The position numbers and the translations under genes are program-made. This document shows positions 1 through 6,896 of a DNA stretch of 6,896 nt, piece by piece. Under the pieces are notes generated by a model. It saw only the letters and a list, made by a program, of their open reading frames with translations. It did not search any database and was not told the origin of the DNA. This DNA comes from Bacteroidota bacterium (GTDB lineage: Bacteria; Zhuqueibacterota; JdFR-76; DREG01). The stretch lies in NCBI GenBank assembly GCA_030624545.1, contig JAUXJX010000105.1:1-6896 (forward strand), written 5' to 3'. The first letter of the stretch is position 1; each line of letters opens with the position of its first letter.

Positions 1-385
1 CAAGCAGCATGATCATCGATCCCTTGTTTCGCTGGACAAGCTCATAATAGTAAGGGTCAAAGAATAACTGTTTGCCGGGAATGGTGAAATAATAGAAGCT
101 AAAGGTCCAGCCAAACGGCGTGTGCCGGTTCAGTTGAGAGGTGGCGCCAAATCCCATATACTCGCCGGAAAGGAGGCCGATTTTCATGCCGCCCAGTCTC
201 CGAAAAGATGTTTGATGCACTTTGGCTCGTCGAATGGGATTCTGCTGAGCTGTGATTGGCTTGGTTTTCACAACCCCGGCCTTTCCGGTCTCTTCTTCTT
301 CCGGTTTGGGTTTATGGCGTTCCTGTGCAAAAATAGGTGAGCAGAGAAGGCCGAGCAGCAAAAACGGTAACAGGATTTTCTTCAT
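1..385 (-). CDS. Exported protein of unknown function, possible outer-membrane beta-barrel (5' part only)
   Basis: The gene starts at ATG 385-383 and runs off the left edge after 128 codons, so its full length and C-terminus are unknown. The start is well supported: a GGAG Shine-Dalgarno site lies seven bases upstream, and the first 20 residues form a classic Sec signal peptide (Met-Lys-Lys, a Leu-rich core, then SPIFA before Gln-Glu). The single Cys in the core is preceded by Leu, not Gly, Ala or Ser, so a lipoprotein is unlikely. After cleavage comes a charged, probably disordered linker (residues 21-60, with KPKPEEEE), then from about residue 65 Gly- and aromatic-rich sequence (GGMKIGLLSGEY, FSFYYF, DPYYYE) with alternating hydrophobic residues. 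That pattern fits the first strands of an outer-membrane barrel. I do not recognise a family. It is separated from the upstream TPR gene by 305 bases and probably has its own promoter. Confidence 0.85.
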   Translation of the reverse strand, partial: MKKILLPFLLLGLLCSPIFAQERHKPKPEEEETGKAGVVKTKPITAQQNPIRRAKVHQTSFRRLGGMKIGLLSGEYMGFGATSQLNRHTPFGWTFSFYYFTIPGKQLFFDPYYYELVQRNKGSMIMLL

Positions 386-392
386 AGTGAAT

Positions 393-396
393 CTCC
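393..396 (-). promoter_or_regulatory. Shine-Dalgarno site of the exported protein gene
   Basis: GGAG on the minus strand, seven bases before ATG 385. It fixes the start of the leftmost gene together with the signal peptide that begins there. Confidence 0.65.
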
Positions 397-408
397 GATT
401 TTCTGACC

Positions 409-437
409 TATGTAAGGTATGAATATTTTTCCAACAA
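409..437 (-). promoter_or_regulatory. Candidate sigma-70-type promoter for the exported protein gene
   Basis: Read on the minus strand, TTGTTG (437-432) and TACATA (414-409) are separated by 17 bases. Each hexamer matches the sigma-70 consensus at only about three of six positions. Position is the main support: transcription would begin near 402, leaving a short leader that contains the GGAG site, and the region is AT-rich and outside any gene. The organism's promoter consensus is unknown, so this remains a guess. Confidence 0.25.
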
Positions 438-457
438 TACAACTTTTGAATCGAAAC

Positions 458-658
458 TAACCTGAATTATTCACCACAGAGTTCACAGAGAAAAACAAAA
501 AATGTTAATCCTTGAAGATCAAAGTGCTATTGAGAAAAAGACTTTTCTCTAAGTGATAACTGAGTTTTTGATTTAAATTGAAGCAATTTTTCTTTAACTA
601 CTATAAATACAATAACTTAATCTCTGTGTTCTCTGTGGTTCATGAATTATTTAGGTTA
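458..658. repeat. Near-palindromic 201-bp intergenic element with CACAGAG terminal inverted repeats (MITE-like)
   Basis: The left arm (458-491) and right arm (621-658) are inverted copies. They pair almost without error: the outer TAACCT/AGGTTA, the AATTATTCA block with one mismatch, CCACAGAG, then CACAGAGA after a two-base TT/TT mismatch. The only length difference is TTCA (639-642), present only on the right. Each arm carries the heptamer CACAGAG twice, nine bases apart (475-481 and 484-490; inverted at 622-628 and 631-637). The core (492-620) is AT-rich, encodes no convincing protein, and contains perfect small hairpins at 532-549 (7-bp stem) and 575-589 (6-bp stem). The element ends in TA on both sides, as in TA-targeting MITEs, but the TA also belongs to the palindrome and so cannot be scored as a target duplication. 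From memory, CACAGAG-type inverted repeats are scattered through many environmental bacterial genomes; mobility and copy number cannot be judged here. It fills most of the 386-690 gap, and its stem could also stop or attenuate transcription leaving the TPR gene. Confidence 0.8.
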
Positions 659-690
659 ATATTCCGATGCTGCAGGTCCCCCGCCTTCAA

Positions 691-3600
691 TTAGTTCTGC
701 CGCAATTGCTCTATCTCATCGAGCCTGCGCTGCGCAAACTGTCCGAAGTCACTTCCACCACCCTCCTTCTTGACGATCCTGTCGAACAGCACTTTTGCGC
801 GATCCCATTCTTGCAGCTTCATATAGGCCAAACCGGATTCATACTCTGCCGTTACGTGCCAGGGCAGATTTGTCGGGCGAGTCAAATAGGGTACTTTCAG
901 AAACTCCGAAATGGCCCGGCGAAATTGCCCCATGTTATAATAACTCTTGCCGATCCAGTAGCGGATTTCGGCTTCACTGTCATTATCGGCGTATCGGAGC
1001 AATCCCCTCAGATGATTAATGGCCCGGTCATATTCATTCAAGTTGATCATGGCGATGCCCATGTTGATCCGGTAAACGAAGGCATCCTCGGCATCCGGAT
1101 ATCTCTTCAAGTAATCTCGCATGCCGATCAACGACGAATCATAAAGCCCAAGATCAGAATAAAGCTTGATTAAGTAGCGCCGTGTGGTATTATCCAGCGC
1201 TCCTTCAGGATTAAGCTCCAGACAGCGCTGCAAGGCGGAAAGGGCATTATTGAACTGCTTGTTCTTGTAATAAAAATCACCAAGGGTCAAATAGACGTTC
1301 GGCAGCACCTCGGCATTCGGATATTTTTCTATGAGGCGAGTCAGGATTTCCAGGCCTTCCTCCGTGCGGTTGGTGACCAATCTTAATTTGCCAAGCCCAT
1401 ATTCTCCATGCGCGCCAAAGTCGGTCTTCTTGAATTTTGATGAAATCCGTTTGAAAATATTTTCAGCACCTTCAAAGAACTTCTCGTCGAGATAACGGTT
1501 GCCCAAAGCATAGTCGATTCCGGCGAGATTTTCATCTTCGTCATCATATTTCTTTTCGAATTGCGTGCGAGCCCTCTGCGCGGCAACGACATCACCAAGG
1601 CGAATCATGCAGATGATCCTCTGGCGCTCCATGACCCGGGTATCAACTGAGCCCCCTGAGTTCGCCAATAGCCTGGTGTATTGCTCAAATGCCGTGCTAA
1701 AATCCCCTTCCTCGAAGCGGTCGTCGGCAAGGTCGAGCAGGACCTCATGACTGTGAAGATCATCCGGGAAGCGGTTGAGAAAACGCTCATAATTGAGCCG
1801 CCACTCCTGCTTCTGTGCATTCTGTTTTCCCAGCTCGGCCAGAAGCAAATAGACGTCGGCCACATAATCGCCATCCGGATAGCGCTCCAAATACTCTTCA
1901 AGGGATTGCCGGGCCTGTAATAAATTGCCCGCGCCGAAGTGCGCGACCCCGGTCAAATGTAAAATCCTCTCCTGCTCTTCAGCGGTCGCTCCTACCAGTC
2001 TCTCGAGCAGACGGACGGCATCCTCAGGTCTTCCCCGGTCAATCTTGATTTGAACCAGGTCTATCTTCGCCGAGGCGGCACGTGGGGAATAGTAGAAGCG
2101 ATCGATGATTTGGCCAAAATGGCCTTCGGCTTCCTCCAGCTTTCCCTGCTGTAAGAGAGTATACGCGAGACGCTCCAATGCATCCATTACATACCGGCCC
2201 CGCGGAAATTGCAGATAATATGAATTCAAATCCGCCAGCGCGTTGACCGTGTCTGCAAGGGCAAAATAGGCTTTGCTTCTTCGATAAAGAGCCCTCTCCC
2301 GGGGAGAAACAGAATCCAATAATTGATCGGTTCCGCGGTCGGAGCCATTGGATGACAAAAACCGGCCTTCGCTGTCAATAATCTCGCCATAGATGCCTAT
2401 GGCTGCGGCAATAGAGTCCTTTTCTCCCCGCAGCCCGATTTCCAGAAGGACGTCTGCCAGTCGTAACTTCACATCCGGAATTCTGGGATCGTCAGAGAAT
2501 TTGTTCACGAGGGTTCGCATGAACAAGTGCTCATACTCCAGGTCCCAATTCAGGCTATCCGAACGCAGTTTGTCGATTTCATTCAACAGGAGTGCCACAC
2601 GCAGCTGCTCGTTGCGAGGGGGCGGCGATGCCAAATATTGCAGAAGATAGAGGCGCGCGCTGTCGAGCTGGGCTGATCGTCTCTCGGAAATGTCATCTCG
2701 AACGGCAAGCCGATAATAGGAATGACCCACCATCCTGTTTAGCTGATCTTTAGAATCTTCGAGCAGCTTATTTTGTCGGACCAATCCTGCCGTCCGGATT
2801 AGCTGTTCATAATCTTTCAGTTTATGAAACATCTGATCCAAAAGGGCAAAAATTGTCTCTTCCCGGGCTCCCGTGACCAGTAGATTGCCGAACAGCGCCG
2901 ACATGCGGCCGATTTCAGCAGAGGGATCTTCCGGCTGGTAGATGAGATACCATTCCAGTTTATGCTCTACCTCTGGAATGAGGGGGCTGCCTGGAAAATC
3001 GCTTCGAAAATTTCCGAGGATGCGCAAAGCCTGTTCCCGGTCCACTAATTTTTCATAGCAATCTGCCATCTCGAATGCCGCTTCATCAGACAGCTCGCTG
3101 TGATGGGAAGGCGCAAGAATTTGTTCAAAAAAGAAAAGCGCTTGTCTGGGCTGGCTTAGTGTCTCTTGATAGATTTTTCCCAACTCATAGCGGATGCGAT
3201 CGCCAAAAGCAGAGTCGCCGGCATAGCGATTTAAGGCAACCCGTCCCAATTCAAGGGCTGAAGCAGGCATTTCGACGGAGTTGTAAGCCCTGGTTAGATT
3301 GAGATAGGCCTGCCTTAATCGGAAGCTGTCCGTTTCAGTGGTTTTCTCCAACTCAAGATACTGCTCCAGAAAGTCAACTGCGGATTCCTTATCCTCTGAA
3401 TTGATTGCCGACTCTATGCCTAAGTCAAGGGCCGCCATTACGAGGGAATTGTTTTCGCTGTTTTGCAGCAGTCGATGGACTGTATCCTTTATCTCCGGAT
3501 CATTCCCCTTTTGCGCATTGAGATAAATCCATTGCAGCAAGGTCGAGTCTTGCAGCGATGATATCGTTGATTCCCTGATCAATGCCGCCAGGATATCTTC

Positions 3601-4428
3601 AGCCTGGTCCAACTCGCCGATCTTACGCAGGAAAGCGGCGTAGGACAATTTCGCTCGATGCTGCCATTCGTCCGGCATATCGGAGTCAAAAAGCTGCCGG
3701 TACAGTTCCCTCGCCTGTTCCAGCCTGTATCGCTCCGCCAGGATTTTCGCTTTCAGCAGACCGACACGCGCCAACATTGCTCCTGATGGTGAGGCTTCCA
3801 TCAGCCGGTCTACTTGCGCTTCGGCGGTGTCAAAATCTCTTTTGCGCAAATACAATTCTGCCAGCCTGAGTCGTGCGGCTTGTCGCGAATTCGAGTTGGG
3901 ATAATCCTGTATTATGCGAAGCCAGTCAGCCTCGGCATTCACAAAATCCAATTGGGAGTGATGCAAGTCGCCGGCTTGCAGCAGGGCCGCCGCCGCGAAT
4001 TGACTGCCCGGATAGAACAGTGGAAACCGCTCGAGGCTTTGCACCGCGCCCTTGACATTCCCTAACTCGATTTCATTTTCGGATATCGCATAAAGCGCTT
4101 CATCGCACCGCACAAAATCGGGATACCTAATCAAGAGCAAACGGAATTGGGAAGAAGACTCATACCATTCCCCCTGCATCTGCAGGGATTTGCCGAGAAA
4201 GAACAGCGCCTCCGGAGCACGCGGACTATCCGGATAGATGCGCAGAAATTCTTCATATTGAGTGGTAGCCAGATCCAGCAGCCCGTCGTCCATCAGTTTT
4301 TTTGCGTAACTGAATTGGCGCTGTGCCTCGGATTCCTGAGCCGCGGCCGTCGTGGCAAATATGAGCAACACGAAGCCGATAATCGAACACCCCAGGGTAT
4401 GGGATTTACAGAATTTCCAGTTGCGCAT
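691..4428 (-). CDS. Large secreted tetratricopeptide-repeat protein (1245 aa)
   Basis: Probably a periplasmic or envelope-associated scaffold that binds other proteins; no enzyme motif is visible. With ATG 4428 as the start, residues 1-30 are a signal peptide (basic N-region MRNWKFCK, hydrophobic core IIGFVLLIF, cut after TTAAA before QES). The only Cys in the core region is preceded by TLG, a poor lipobox. The rest is about 20 or more TPR-like helical hairpins of roughly 34-37 residues, many ending in an aromatic-Pro turn: RIYPDSP near 63-69, RYPDF 101-105, FYPGS 138-142, DYPNS 175-179, DFPGSP 477-482, RYPDGD 849-854, RFPDD 886-890, KYPNAE 1035-1040, RYPDAE 1109-1114. This is the TPR_6 style of BamD and CpoB/YbgF, but far longer. 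Residues about 285-370 and 495-640 are more degenerate, and about 687-710 looks like a Ser/Gly/Asp-rich linker. An in-frame TTG at 4470 would add 14 residues and bury the signal peptide, so ATG 4428 is preferred although no Shine-Dalgarno site precedes it. That start overlaps the end of pcrA by 23 bases, suggesting translational coupling. Confidence 0.9.
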   Translation of the reverse strand: MRNWKFCKSHTLGCSIIGFVLLIFATTAAAQESEAQRQFSYAKKLMDDGLLDLATTQYEEFLRIYPDSPRAPEALFFLGKSLQMQGEWYESSSQFRLLLIRYPDFVRCDEALYAISENEIELGNVKGAVQSLERFPLFYPGSQFAAAALLQAGDLHHSQLDFVNAEADWLRIIQDYPNSNSRQAARLRLAELYLRKRDFDTAEAQVDRLMEASPSGAMLARVGLLKAKILAERYRLEQARELYRQLFDSDMPDEWQHRAKLSYAAFLRKIGELDQAEDILAALIRESTISSLQDSTLLQWIYLNAQKGNDPEIKDTVHRLLQNSENNSLVMAALDLGIESAINSEDKESAVDFLEQYLELEKTTETDSFRLRQAYLNLTRAYNSVEMPASALELGRVALNRYAGDSAFGDRIRYELGKIYQETLSQPRQALFFFEQILAPSHHSELSDEAAFEMADCYEKLVDREQALRILGNFRSDFPGSPLIPEVEHKLEWYLIYQPEDPSAEIGRMSALFGNLLVTGAREETIFALLDQMFHKLKDYEQLIRTAGLVRQNKLLEDSKDQLNRMVGHSYYRLAVRDDISERRSAQLDSARLYLLQYLASPPPRNEQLRVALLLNEIDKLRSDSLNWDLEYEHLFMRTLVNKFSDDPRIPDVKLRLADVLLEIGLRGEKDSIAAAIGIYGEIIDSEGRFLSSNGSDRGTDQLLDSVSPRERALYRRSKAYFALADTVNALADLNSYYLQFPRGRYVMDALERLAYTLLQQGKLEEAEGHFGQIIDRFYYSPRAASAKIDLVQIKIDRGRPEDAVRLLERLVGATAEEQERILHLTGVAHFGAGNLLQARQSLEEYLERYPDGDYVADVYLLLAELGKQNAQKQEWRLNYERFLNRFPDDLHSHEVLLDLADDRFEEGDFSTAFEQYTRLLANSGGSVDTRVMERQRIICMIRLGDVVAAQRARTQFEKKYDDEDENLAGIDYALGNRYLDEKFFEGAENIFKRISSKFKKTDFGAHGEYGLGKLRLVTNRTEEGLEILTRLIEKYPNAEVLPNVYLTLGDFYYKNKQFNNALSALQRCLELNPEGALDNTTRRYLIKLYSDLGLYDSSLIGMRDYLKRYPDAEDAFVYRINMGIAMINLNEYDRAINHLRGLLRYADNDSEAEIRYWIGKSYYNMGQFRRAISEFLKVPYLTRPTNLPWHVTAEYESGLAYMKLQEWDRAKVLFDRIVKKEGGGSDFGQFAQRRLDEIEQLRQN

Positions 4429-6595
4429 ACCGGTAAAGGAGTTTTTTGGGTCCGACCTCGTCAAAATCAACGCTGAGCTTCAGATCGTTTCCCGCACCTT
4501 CAATTGCCTGTACAACGCCGACGCCAAACATGTCATGCTTGACCTGACAGCCAACGAAAAGCGGACTTTCTTGACTCTCATTTTCATAGTCTGGCATGGG
4601 CTCGTATTCCCGCCCGTGATAGGCCGGTTGACGAATTGGCTCGGTTTTCGGCACAAGCAGCTCCATATATTGGGGATCGATTTCTTCAACAAAGGTCGAT
4701 ATCCTGTTGGTGAAGCCTTCGGTGAATCTCCTGCGATTTCGAGCCCAGGAGAGATACACGCGCTGCTCCGCGCGCGTCAACCCTACATAGAACAGACGCC
4801 GCTCCTCCTCGAAGTCTTCCGGATTCTCTCTGCTTCTCATTAGGGGGAAAAGTCCCTCCTCGAGTCCGGAAATCATAACCACGGGAAACTCAAGCCCTTT
4901 TGCGCTGTGCAGCGTCATCAGAGTTACGGCGTTTGCCTGTTCGTTCCATTGGTCAATATCTGTTATGAGTGCAACTTCTTCGAGAAACGCCTCGAGAGTC
5001 GGGTCTGAACGGGTCTCACAGAATTCCGATATGGCCGAAAGCATCTCCTGAATATTATCATATCGATTCAGGGCCTCAATTGTTCCCTCCTCTTTGAATA
5101 GGCGCAGAAAACCGATTTCGTCGTTCAGCACCCGCGCAAATTCATCCAGCCCCAGCGTGTCCTTTAGCGAAAGATATTTTTCAAAAGTCTCACCGAGATC
5201 CCTGATCCTCTCCTTCGTAGCAGACAGAATTCCCGGGATTTCGTCAACTCTCAACAATGCTTCATGAAGAGGAATTGAATGCTCCGCCGCATACTCTTGA
5301 AGTTTGGTCAGCGTGGCCGCGCCCACTCCACGCTGGGGGACGTTGATTATGCGCCGCAGGCTGAGCTCATCTCTTGGATTTGCCATGATGCGGAGATAGG
5401 CAAGGAAATCCTTGATCTCTTTCCGCTCATAGAACTTAATCCCGCCGACTATAACGTAGGAAATCCCGCTCCGGCGCAATGCATCCTCAATAGCGCGTGA
5501 TTGGGCGTTGGTGCGGTAGAGGACGACGAAATCCTGAAAGTTGCGCTTGTTGCTGCTAATCTCATACCGGATCCGGTTCAGGATCTTCCTTGCCTCATCT
5601 AATTCATCGAAGGCTTCAATCAGCACAATGGGCTCCCCCATTTCCCGGGCCGTCCAGAGCTTTTTCTCCTTGCGACTACGATTATTTTTGATTACTGAAT
5701 GCGCAGCATCCAGAATCACCCTGGTAGACCTGTAGTTCTGCTCAAGTCGAAAAACGTTGCACTCCGGAAAGGACTTTTCAAAGTTAAGGATGTTGCGTAC
5801 TTCCGCCCCTCGCCAGCGGTAAATTGATTGATCGTCATCCCCCACGACAAATACGTTTCGATGTTCAGAGCCCATCAATCGCACAAGCTCATCCTGGGCC
5901 AAATTCGTATCCTGAAACTCATCCACCAAAATATGCCGAAAGCGGCGTTGATAGCGGTTCAATACCTCGGGGTTCGCGCGAAACAGCTTGACCGGCAAAG
6001 TGATCAGGTCATCGAAATCCATGGCATTATTTGACTTCAGGTATTCTCCATAACGGGAGTAAACCTGACGTACGACCTCTTCGAATCGATCGGTGGTTGC
6101 CAATTGTTCGGGTTCGGTCATGGCGCTCTTGTGCCGGCTGATCATAGAGCGGACCAATTGAGTGGGAAATTCCTTTGTCGAAATACTCAAATCGGCCATA
6201 ATCTGCTTGACTGCGGCCAGTTGATCATCGCTGTCGTAGATCGCAAAATTCCGGGCATAACCAAGGTGAGCGCTCTCGATGCGCAAGATGCGCGCAAAGA
6301 TGGAATGAAATGTTCCCATCCACATCTTATTAAAATCCGTACCTAGCAGACTCTGCATTCGATTCCGCATCTCTCGCGCGGCCTTATTGGTGAACGTAAC
6401 CGCGAGAACATGCTCAGGTGGGACCTTGTGCTTTCTGAGTAAATACGAAATTCTACGGGTAAGCACCCGCGTCTTCCCGCTTCCCGCACCGGCAAGCACA
6501 AGAGCCGGACCGAGTGCTGTCTCAACAGCCACACGTTGAGCCTCATTGAGATCGTGAAGAACACTTTCAATTTTGCCGGAACTCTTCTTCGCCAC
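4406..6595 (-). CDS. pcrA: ATP-dependent DNA helicase PcrA/UvrD (superfamily 1A)
   Basis: A 3'-5' DNA helicase and translocase; the family acts in nucleotide-excision and mismatch repair, rolling-circle replication, RecA filament removal and RNA polymerase backtracking. At 729 residues it is full length (E. coli UvrD 720, PcrA about 724-740). Motifs in order: Q motif LNEAQ 16-20; Walker A GAGSGKT 36-42; Ia AVTFTNKAA 65-73; GTFHS 94-98; DFDDLI 193-198; Walker B LVDEFQDTN 223-231; motif III VGDDDQSIYRWRGAEV 251-266; motif IV EQNYRS 285-290; YRTNAQSR 360-367; 2B signature GGIKFYERKEIKD 384-396; motif V TLHSAKGLEFPVV 561-573; motif VI ERRLFYVGLTRA 598-609. After an acidic linker (about 655-680), residues 682-729 form the Tudor-like C-terminal domain (GCQVKHDMFGVGVV) that binds RNA polymerase in PcrA/UvrD. 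All catalytic residues appear intact. The GTG start is fixed by an AAGGAG site, and its G is the last base of the mltG stop. Calling it PcrA rather than UvrD is convention; Rep is less likely because of the Tudor domain. Confidence 0.96.
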   Translation of the reverse strand: MAKKSSGKIESVLHDLNEAQRVAVETALGPALVLAGAGSGKTRVLTRRISYLLRKHKVPPEHVLAVTFTNKAAREMRNRMQSLLGTDFNKMWMGTFHSIFARILRIESAHLGYARNFAIYDSDDQLAAVKQIMADLSISTKEFPTQLVRSMISRHKSAMTEPEQLATTDRFEEVVRQVYSRYGEYLKSNNAMDFDDLITLPVKLFRANPEVLNRYQRRFRHILVDEFQDTNLAQDELVRLMGSEHRNVFVVGDDDQSIYRWRGAEVRNILNFEKSFPECNVFRLEQNYRSTRVILDAAHSVIKNNRSRKEKKLWTAREMGEPIVLIEAFDELDEARKILNRIRYEISSNKRNFQDFVVLYRTNAQSRAIEDALRRSGISYVIVGGIKFYERKEIKDFLAYLRIMANPRDELSLRRIINVPQRGVGAATLTKLQEYAAEHSIPLHEALLRVDEIPGILSATKERIRDLGETFEKYLSLKDTLGLDEFARVLNDEIGFLRLFKEEGTIEALNRYDNIQEMLSAISEFCETRSDPTLEAFLEEVALITDIDQWNEQANAVTLMTLHSAKGLEFPVVMISGLEEGLFPLMRSRENPEDFEEERRLFYVGLTRAEQRVYLSWARNRRRFTEGFTNRISTFVEEIDPQYMELLVPKTEPIRQPAYHGREYEPMPDYENESQESPLFVGCQVKHDMFGVGVVQAIEGAGNDLKLSVDFDEVGPKKLLYRYAQLEIL

Positions 6596-6896
6596 TAATT
6601 CTCCTTCCGCAATTTCTGTTTCATGTGGAAGTCTCTCCTGATTCGATCCAGATTCTCTTTCGCTCGAAGGTGATCGCTAAGGCTCCTGGAGAAAGTGTGG
6701 GTGCCGTCTCCGTTCGCAACAAAATACAGATATGGAACATCCGCTGGATGGATGGCGGCAAGAATGGCTGATAGACCCGGATTGTTGATAGGCCCGGGCG
6801 GTAGTCCCGGATAAAGATAGGTATTGTAAGGCGAGTCGATTTTCTTATCTTCGTTGGTCAGTCGACGGGGACCATCCGTTATGATGTACTGCAGCG
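6595..6896 (-). CDS. mltG: Endolytic murein transglycosylase MltG (YceG-like), C-terminal 100 codons
   Basis: MltG is an inner-membrane lytic transglycosylase that cuts nascent glycan strands and so helps set peptidoglycan chain length. Only the C-terminal end is in the window. The read-through frame gives [11 protein letters not shown], then [38 protein letters not shown] and [17 protein letters not shown]. This order (SPYNTY, GLPPGPI with the following NPG, the Ala-rich helix, YFV and the G-HxF turn before a His) is the hallmark C-terminal block of the YceG/MltG family. The catalytic Glu, the N-terminal membrane helix and the LysM-like region lie outside the window. The last 25 or so residues are basic ([14 protein letters not shown]) and end in TAG 6597-6595. 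The G of that stop is the first base of the pcrA start, and the pcrA Shine-Dalgarno site is inside this gene's last codons, so the two genes are almost surely co-transcribed. Confidence 0.93.
   Translation of the reverse strand, partial: LQYIITDGPRRLTNEDKKIDSPYNTYLYPGLPPGPINNPGLSAILAAIHPADVPYLYFVANGDGTHTFSRSLSDHLRAKENLDRIRRDFHMKQKLRKEN
6601..6606 (-). promoter_or_regulatory. Shine-Dalgarno site deciding the pcrA GTG start
   Basis: AAGGAG on the minus strand (extended as GGAAGGAG from 6608), five bases before GTG 6595. It lies inside the final codons of mltG and fixes a non-ATG start in the TAGTG junction, where a ribosome ending mltG is placed to restart on pcrA. Confidence 0.8.

Noticed and set aside
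122..340. Plus-strand open frame of 72 codons opposite the exported protein
   Set aside because: The minus-strand reading gives a ribosome site and a textbook signal peptide, while this frame gives neither.
475..637. Repeated CACAGAG units as a CRISPR array
   Set aside because: The repeats are seven bases long, nine bases apart and inverted between the arms, with no spacer-length units and no cas genes nearby.
659..690. Intrinsic terminator immediately after the TPR stop
   Set aside because: There is no GC-rich hairpin followed by a U-run in these bases. The only strong stem downstream is the long palindromic element, whose role as a terminator is speculative.
667..1173. Plus-strand open frame of 168 codons antisense to the TPR gene
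   Set aside because: It lies almost wholly opposite a strongly supported TPR gene, has no signal or domain that I recognise and no convincing ribosome site. It is best explained as a shadow frame.
4340..4428. TPR protein as a lipoprotein
   Set aside because: The Cys at residue 14 follows Thr-Leu-Gly and precedes the hydrophobic core instead of ending it, which does not match a lipobox. A signal peptidase I site after TTAAA is a better fit.
4352..4843. Plus-strand open frame of 163 codons antisense to the pcrA/TPR junction
   Set aside because: It sits opposite the conserved PcrA C-terminal domain and the TPR signal peptide, and its composition shows no recognisable family.
691..6595. Possible frameshift or pseudogene in the TPR or helicase genes
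   Set aside because: Both frames are open end to end, the helicase has every expected motif at the usual spacing, and TPR motifs continue to the last residues of the TPR protein.

Overview
All four genes in this window lie on the minus strand, so transcription runs from high to low coordinates. In that order they are: the 3' end of mltG (endolytic murein transglycosylase), a complete pcrA/uvrD superfamily 1A DNA helicase, a large secreted tetratricopeptide-repeat (TPR) protein, a 305-base AT-rich gap, and the 5' end of a small exported protein of unknown function that runs off the left edge.

The first three genes are tightly packed. The mltG stop and the pcrA GTG start share one base (TAGTG), and the best start for the TPR gene lies 23 bases inside the end of pcrA. 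This layout points to one polycistronic, probably translationally coupled unit joining cell-wall synthesis (MltG), DNA repair and transcription-coupled functions (PcrA) and a periplasmic or envelope TPR scaffold. The shared job, if any, is not evident from the sequence; co-transcription of pcrA with envelope genes may simply be historical.

The gap (386-690) is the only non-coding region. It holds a near-palindromic element of about 200 bp (458-658). Its arms are 34 and 38 bases and carry a doubled CACAGAG heptamer; its core is AT-rich and contains small hairpins. It looks like a dispersed intergenic repeat or a MITE-like element inserted just upstream of the likely promoter of the leftmost gene.

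The window suggests a Gram-negative (diderm) bacterium: two genes have Sec signal peptides, one of them with aromatic alternating sequence suggestive of an outer-membrane barrel, and the TPR protein resembles the BamD/CpoB type. Coding DNA looks close to 50% GC. The overall flavour (large YPD-type TPR proteins, CACAGAG repeats) recalls FCB-group or candidate-phylum bacteria, but this is an impression and cannot be proven here. I see no CRISPR array, RNA gene, phage or toxin-antitoxin system, and no clear new multigene system. The palindromic repeat and the very long TPR protein are the items most worth a second look.
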